Assembly: GCA_020444775.1 (NCBI GenBank)
Contig: JAGRHX010000512.1
Span: forward strand, 1 to 9,593
From: Gammaproteobacteria bacterium
Lineage (GTDB): Bacteria > Pseudomonadota > Gammaproteobacteria > HK1
Direction of reading: 5' to 3'
DNA: 9,593 bases
Shown here in pieces: positions 6,419-9,593 of this stretch; positions within the stretch are counted from its first letter, which is position 1; the number at the start of each line of letters is the position of its first letter. The notes below the pieces were generated by a model. It saw only the letters and a program-made list of their open reading frames with translations, made no database searches and was not told the origin of the DNA. The translations under genes and the position numbers were made by a program.

Positions 6419-8116
6419 ATGAGTCGAGCGACCTGTGAGGTCTCCGAACGCGGTTCACAATGCGGATCGAAATGCGGACCGAATGGACCATTTGCAGCGG
6501 TGGTCAACGCCGTGCGTCCCGGTTTCTATCTGGACTCGGTCGCGTTGATGCGTATCTCCGCGCAGATCTCGTCCCTGCCCGGTGTGGCCGAGGCGGTGCT
6601 GATGATCGGCACCCCGGCCAACAAGTCGATCGTGCACGAGGCCGGGCTGCTGTTGCCATCGAGCCAGTCCTGTGGTGCCAACGATCTGCTGATCGCAATC
6701 GGTGGTGACGATACGCAGCGCGTCGAGCTGGCCCTGGCCGAAGCGGAGGCTGCGCTGGATGGCGATCGTGTGCGGCGAGATGACAGTGCCGAGACGCTGG
6801 CCACTGACCTGGCCGAGGCGCTGGCGCGCCAGCCGCAGACCAATCTGCTGCTGGTGTCGACGCCGGGCGAGTATGCGGCCGAGGAGGCCAGGGCTGCCTT
6901 GAATGCCGGGTGCAACGTGATGATCTTCAGTGACAACGTGTCGCTGGAGGCCGAACGCGCGCTGAAGCAGCAGGGCCATGAGCAAGGACTGCTGGTGATG
7001 GGGCCGGACTGTGGTACCGCGATCATCGCGGGCGTGCCCCTGGCCTTCTGCAACATCGTGCCTGACGGTGCCATCGGGGTGATTGCCGCCTCGGGTACAG
7101 GCTTGCAGGAATTCTCGGTGCTCGTCAGCCGACTGGGCGGAGGCATCCACCATGGTATCGGCGTCGGTGGACGTGACCTCAGTGACACGGTTGGTGCGTT
7201 GTCGACACTGGCCGCCATCGATCTGCTCGAGGCGGATCCGGCCATCGACGTCATCGTGCTGATCTCCAAGCCGCCCGGCGAGCGTGCCGCGCGTCACGTC
7301 TTCACGCGTCTGGCCGGTTGTTCCAAGCCGGTCATCGCCTGTGTGCTGGGCTTCGATGTGGCCGCCCATAGTGACCTGCCGCTGCAGCTGGACGAGCATG
7401 ACGATGCACAGCGGGACGCGCCGGGAGCGGGGGCGCCGCCGGCGCTGCTGGCCGGTCGGGTCCGAGTCGTGGCTACGCTCGAACGTGCCGCGATGCTGGC
7501 AACGGGCAACGGCGCGCTGTGTGCCGATCCCGCCTGGTCCGCGGACGGCCGGCAGCGCCTCGCCCGAGAGCTGGCGAGCGAGCTGCGAGGCTTGCCGGGT
7601 GGCATGGCGCGCCAGCGGCTGTGTGGTCTGTTCACCGGTGGCACCTTGTGCACCGAGGCGCGGCTGGTGCTCGAAGGGATGGGCCTCGAGCTGTCCGGAC
7701 TCGAGCAGGACCGCAGCGTGCCGGTGGCGGTGCAACGCGGCCATTGCCTTGTCGATCTGGGCGACGACCGCTTCACCGTCGGCCGTCCGCACCCGATGAT
7801 CGAGCCCGCGACGCGGGTTCCGCACCTGCAGGCCGCGTTGTCGGAACCGACGGTTGCGGTGGTCCTTATCGATCTGGTGCTCGGTCTGGGGGCGCATGGC
7901 GACCCGGCGAGCGCGGTGGTCTCGGCGCTGAGCGCGGCGCGCGCCGCGGGCATGCCTGTACCGATCGTCGTCGGCTCGGTGTGCGGTACCGACGCCGATC
8001 CACAAGGCCGCGCGCGACAGCAGGCACTGCTGGAATCGGCCGGCGTCGTCGTTGCCCCTTGCAACGCCGAAGCGGCACGTCTGGCCGGTCTGTTGGTGGG
8101 TGAGCTGGCCTGTTGA
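6419..8116 (+). CDS. fdrA: FdrA-like protein, AllF-type subunit of oxamate carbamoyltransferase (acyl-CoA synthetase-like fold)
   Basis: The protein has 565 residues, against about 555 in E. coli FdrA (AllF). The core begins at VVNAVRPGFYLDSVALMRIS (28-47), followed by MIGTPANKSIV (62-72). A first Rossmann-like half ends in GPDCGTAIIAGVPLAF (195-210). A second half carries SGTGLQEFSVL (225-235) and GIGVGGRDLSDTVGAL (246-261), matching the CoA-binding and ligase region of succinyl-CoA synthetase alpha. The GHAGA-type phosphohistidine motif of that enzyme is absent, as expected for a member with different chemistry. The C-terminal domain has VDLGDDRFTVGRPHPMI (445-461), IDLVLGLGAHGDP (484-496) and GTDADPQ (523-529), like FdrA. 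The first 27 residues are extra and hold Cys6, Cys15 and Cys19. The last codons overlap the DUF2877 gene (TTGA), which suggests coupled synthesis. A role in carbamoyl transfer is inferred from homology and neighbours. Confidence 0.9.
   Translation: MSRATCEVSERGSQCGSKCGPNGPFAAVVNAVRPGFYLDSVALMRISAQISSLPGVAEAVLMIGTPANKSIVHEAGLLLPSSQSCGANDLLIAIGGDDTQRVELALAEAEAALDGDRVRRDDSAETLATDLAEALARQPQTNLLLVSTPGEYAAEEARAALNAGCNVMIFSDNVSLEAERALKQQGHEQGLLVMGPDCGTAIIAGVPLAFCNIVPDGAIGVIAASGTGLQEFSVLVSRLGGGIHHGIGVGGRDLSDTVGALSTLAAIDLLEADPAIDVIVLISKPPGERAARHVFTRLAGCSKPVIACVLGFDVAAHSDLPLQLDEHDDAQRDAPGAGAPPALLAGRVRVVATLERAAMLATGNGALCADPAWSADGRQRLARELASELRGLPGGMARQRLCGLFTGGTLCTEARLVLEGMGLELSGLEQDRSVPVAVQRGHCLVDLGDDRFTVGRPHPMIEPATRVPHLQAALSEPTVAVVLIDLVLGLGAHGDPASAVVSALSAARAAGMPVPIVVGSVCGTDADPQGRARQQALLESAGVVVAPCNAEAARLAGLLVGELAC
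6459..6482 (+). repeat. 12-nt tandem duplication in the fdrA N-terminal extension
   Basis: The unit aatgcggatcga is followed directly by aatgcggaccga, differing at one base. It encodes two C-G-x-x tetrapeptides (CGSK, CGPN) and places Cys15 and Cys19 in the N-terminal extension. Confidence 0.6.
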
Positions 8117-9057
8117 GCCTCGATCGACGGCCGAGCTTCATCCTCGGACCCGGCGGTCGCCATGGCTGGCGGGTGCTCGAAGAGGGCTCGGGGACGGTGC
8201 TGGCGGTCTTCGAGCGTTGTGTCTATCTACGTGGCGCCCACGGACTTTGTTGTCTTACCTTGCCGGAGCTGCCCGCGGGGCCGCTCAACGTGCGGCTGGA
8301 TCCGGTCGTGGTCGCTGGTGTCCCATCGACGACCATCGACGTGGTGCGCTGGCCGTTGAGCATGCGGATCGGCGCCGAGTGGATGCTGGACTCGGATGGC
8401 CTGCGTATCGGACCGGCACATGCTCAGCCGCTGGCGGGTTCGCCTCCGGGCGGTCCGCCATGTAGATGGCGACCGCCATCGGTGACACTGCCCCACATCC
8501 GGAGTCTGCAAGACGGCTACGCGGTGCTGGTTCATCTGCTGGACCAGCCGTCCGCGCGAGCCGTGGCGTCGGACGTGGAAGCGATGAGCGGCGCGGATGC
8601 GCGTTTCGAGCGGCGTCTGCGGCGCGGGATCCTCGCGCTTCGCGGCTGGTTGTGTCGGGCTGTCGACTGCAGTCGACTCGATCCGCCCGAGGAGATCGGC
8701 GTGCTGTTGGGCTGTGGTCCCGGGTTGACACCGAGCGGTGACGATGTGCTGGTCGGCGCCCTGGTCAGCTTGTGGATGCTCGGTCTGGACACTTGCGCGA
8801 CGCGTCTGGCCGGGTTGGTGCGGCGATTGGCGTCGCGCCACACCGGGCTCATCAGTCAGGCCCATCTGCACGCCGCCTGTGCGGGCGAAGGTATCGAGCC
8901 GCTGCACCGACTGATTGAAGCCATCTCGGGCCCGCACCCGTATGCGATCCGCTCGGCGTTGGAACGACTGCGCGCGCATGGTCATCGGTCCGGTGTCGAC
9001 AGCCTTCGCGGTGTGCAGGTGGTGTTCGACGTAGTCGCGCGACCCGTGGCTTCCTGA
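8113..9057 (+). CDS. DUF2877 family protein, AllH/YlbF-like (oxamate carbamoyltransferase component), TTG start
   Basis: This 314-residue protein carries the DUF2877 signatures. These are LLGCGPGLTPSGDDVLVGAL (198-217), HTGLISQAHLHAACAGEG (243-260) and a final GHRSGVDSLRGV (290-301). In E. coli the equivalent protein (YlbF/AllH, about 270 residues) is the third component needed for oxalurate phosphorolysis. The Gly-rich GLTPSGDD loop suggests ligand or phosphate binding, which I infer rather than know. The TTG start overlaps the fdrA stop as TTGA and has GGGTGAG at 8098-8104. The first in-frame alternative is a GTG at 8173, which would remove 20 residues. The segment from about 100 to 125 (SPPGGPPCRWRPPS) is Pro-rich and probably a loop. 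The gene closes the operon; no carbamate kinase follows before the opposing gene. Confidence 0.88.
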   Translation: MSLDRRPSFILGPGGRHGWRVLEEGSGTVLAVFERCVYLRGAHGLCCLTLPELPAGPLNVRLDPVVVAGVPSTTIDVVRWPLSMRIGAEWMLDSDGLRIGPAHAQPLAGSPPGGPPCRWRPPSVTLPHIRSLQDGYAVLVHLLDQPSARAVASDVEAMSGADARFERRLRRGILALRGWLCRAVDCSRLDPPEEIGVLLGCGPGLTPSGDDVLVGALVSLWMLGLDTCATRLAGLVRRLASRHTGLISQAHLHAACAGEGIEPLHRLIEAISGPHPYAIRSALERLRAHGHRSGVDSLRGVQVVFDVVARPVAS

Positions 9058-9079
9058 GCCTGCCAGCGCCGATCGAGCG

Positions 9080-9104
9080 CCGCGCCCGGATCCACCGGAC
9101 GCGG
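9080..9104. terminator. GC-rich hairpin between convergent genes, possible bidirectional terminator
   Basis: The arms ccgcgcccgg (9080-9089) and ccggacgcgg (9095-9104) can form a 10-bp stem with one C-A mismatch and a 5-base loop. It lies 22 bases after the DUF2877 stop, in the 102-base convergent gap. No T-run follows on either strand, so it is not a textbook intrinsic terminator. High GC makes chance stems common. Confidence 0.35.
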
Positions 9105-9159
9105 CAGCCCGCGCCGAACCGCTCACATGCCCGCGGCGAAGGCGGAACCAGCGCTGGTC

Positions 9160-9593
9160 TCAGGCGGCGTAGGCGTCGCGTCCCCGTACGTAGGTTCGTT
9201 GCTGTTGCGCCGGATTGCGGTTCACCAACGGCCGCGCGTAGATGGGGTGGGTCAGGCTGCGCACCTCGTGCTCGATCCTGAAAAGCATGTCACCGGTGTC
9301 CGGATCGACGATGTCCTGGAAGCGGTATTCGTGGGTGCCGTTCTCACGCGATACCAGGCCATGCTCGAGCAGTCGCTCGTAGGGCCCGCCGAAATCCGAG
9401 ATGTAGATGGCGACGTGGTGACCGTCGTACTCGGGTATGGGATTGGTCCTCTCTCGGAAACGCAACCGCTGACCGTCGCCGACGGTGATGCTCGCGACCG
9501 CGCTGCCAGCATCGTTCTCGACCTCCCCGGGAGCACCCATCACCCTCGAGTAGAACCGCGCGATGCCTGCCGCGCTCCCTACAGGCACGTCGA
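9160..9593 (-). CDS. VOC (glyoxalase/dioxygenase superfamily) protein, C-terminal part, 5' end beyond the window
   Basis: The frame is open to the right edge, so the start is outside. The GTG at 9588 is an internal Val, because the preceding codon (Asp) continues the frame. About 143 residues are visible. They show a VOC-type beta-alpha-beta-beta-beta module: GSAAGIARFYSRVMGAP (helix of the module), VGDGQRLRFRE, GHHVAIYISDF with His57/58 (counted from the GTG) as a possible metal ligand, and DPDTGDMLFRIEHEVRSL with Glu106 as another. The tail SLTHPIYARPLVNRNPAQQQ resembles the ends of two-module VOC proteins of about 350 residues. The family includes glyoxalases, dioxygenases and resistance proteins, so no substrate is assigned. 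It converges on the DUF2877 gene and is probably not part of that operon. Confidence 0.85.
   Translation of the reverse strand, partial: DVPVGSAAGIARFYSRVMGAPGEVENDAGSAVASITVGDGQRLRFRERTNPIPEYDGHHVAIYISDFGGPYERLLEHGLVSRENGTHEYRFQDIVDPDTGDMLFRIEHEVRSLTHPIYARPLVNRNPAQQQRTYVRGRDAYAA

Noticed and set aside
6455..8005. 516-codon minus-strand open frame opposite fdrA
   Set aside because: It is a long chance frame caused by GC bias and lies wholly opposite a clear FdrA homologue.

Overview
This is a GC-rich, gene-dense window. All recognisable genes are on the + strand except one at the right edge. The layout scpA-scpB-rluB, with each gene overlapping the next by 1 to 4 bases, is typical of high-GC Gammaproteobacteria. 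The protein sequences fit that group, but I cannot name a genus. I see no RNA genes, insertion sequences, CRISPR arrays or phage genes.

Left region (1-3295): the end of scpA, all of scpB, and rluB. ScpA and ScpB are the kleisin and winged-helix partners of the SMC chromosome condensation complex. RluB is a 23S rRNA pseudouridine synthase. Both scpB and rluB carry long repeat-built 3' extensions. ScpB ends in an acidic tail with a five-residue periodicity. RluB ends in an arginine-rich tail made of about three 49-55-residue repeats and also has a basic N-terminal extension.

Middle (3400-4083): a small HhH-GPD DNA glycosylase related to endonuclease III. It keeps the catalytic aspartate but has glutamate where endonuclease III has its catalytic lysine, as in MagIII-type monofunctional glycosylases. 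It also has a four-cysteine cluster motif.

Right-centre (4111-9057): a tightly packed four-gene unit. It encodes a shikimate-dehydrogenase-like protein with an altered substrate pocket, a DUF1116 protein (AllG/YlbE-like), an FdrA-like protein (AllF) and a DUF2877 protein (AllH/YlbF-like). In E. coli the last three families are reported to form the oxamate carbamoyltransferase that converts oxalurate and phosphate into oxamate and carbamoyl phosphate during anaerobic allantoin breakdown. Here the order is DUF1116-FdrA-DUF2877, there is no carbamate kinase in view, and a dehydrogenase-like protein is added. This is the most interesting part of the window: probably a carbamoyl-transfer operon with its own oxidoreductase, whose substrate is not proven.

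Right edge (9160-9593, minus strand): the C-terminal part of a VOC (glyoxalase-like) protein converging on the operon. A GC-rich hairpin lies in the roughly 100-base gap between them.
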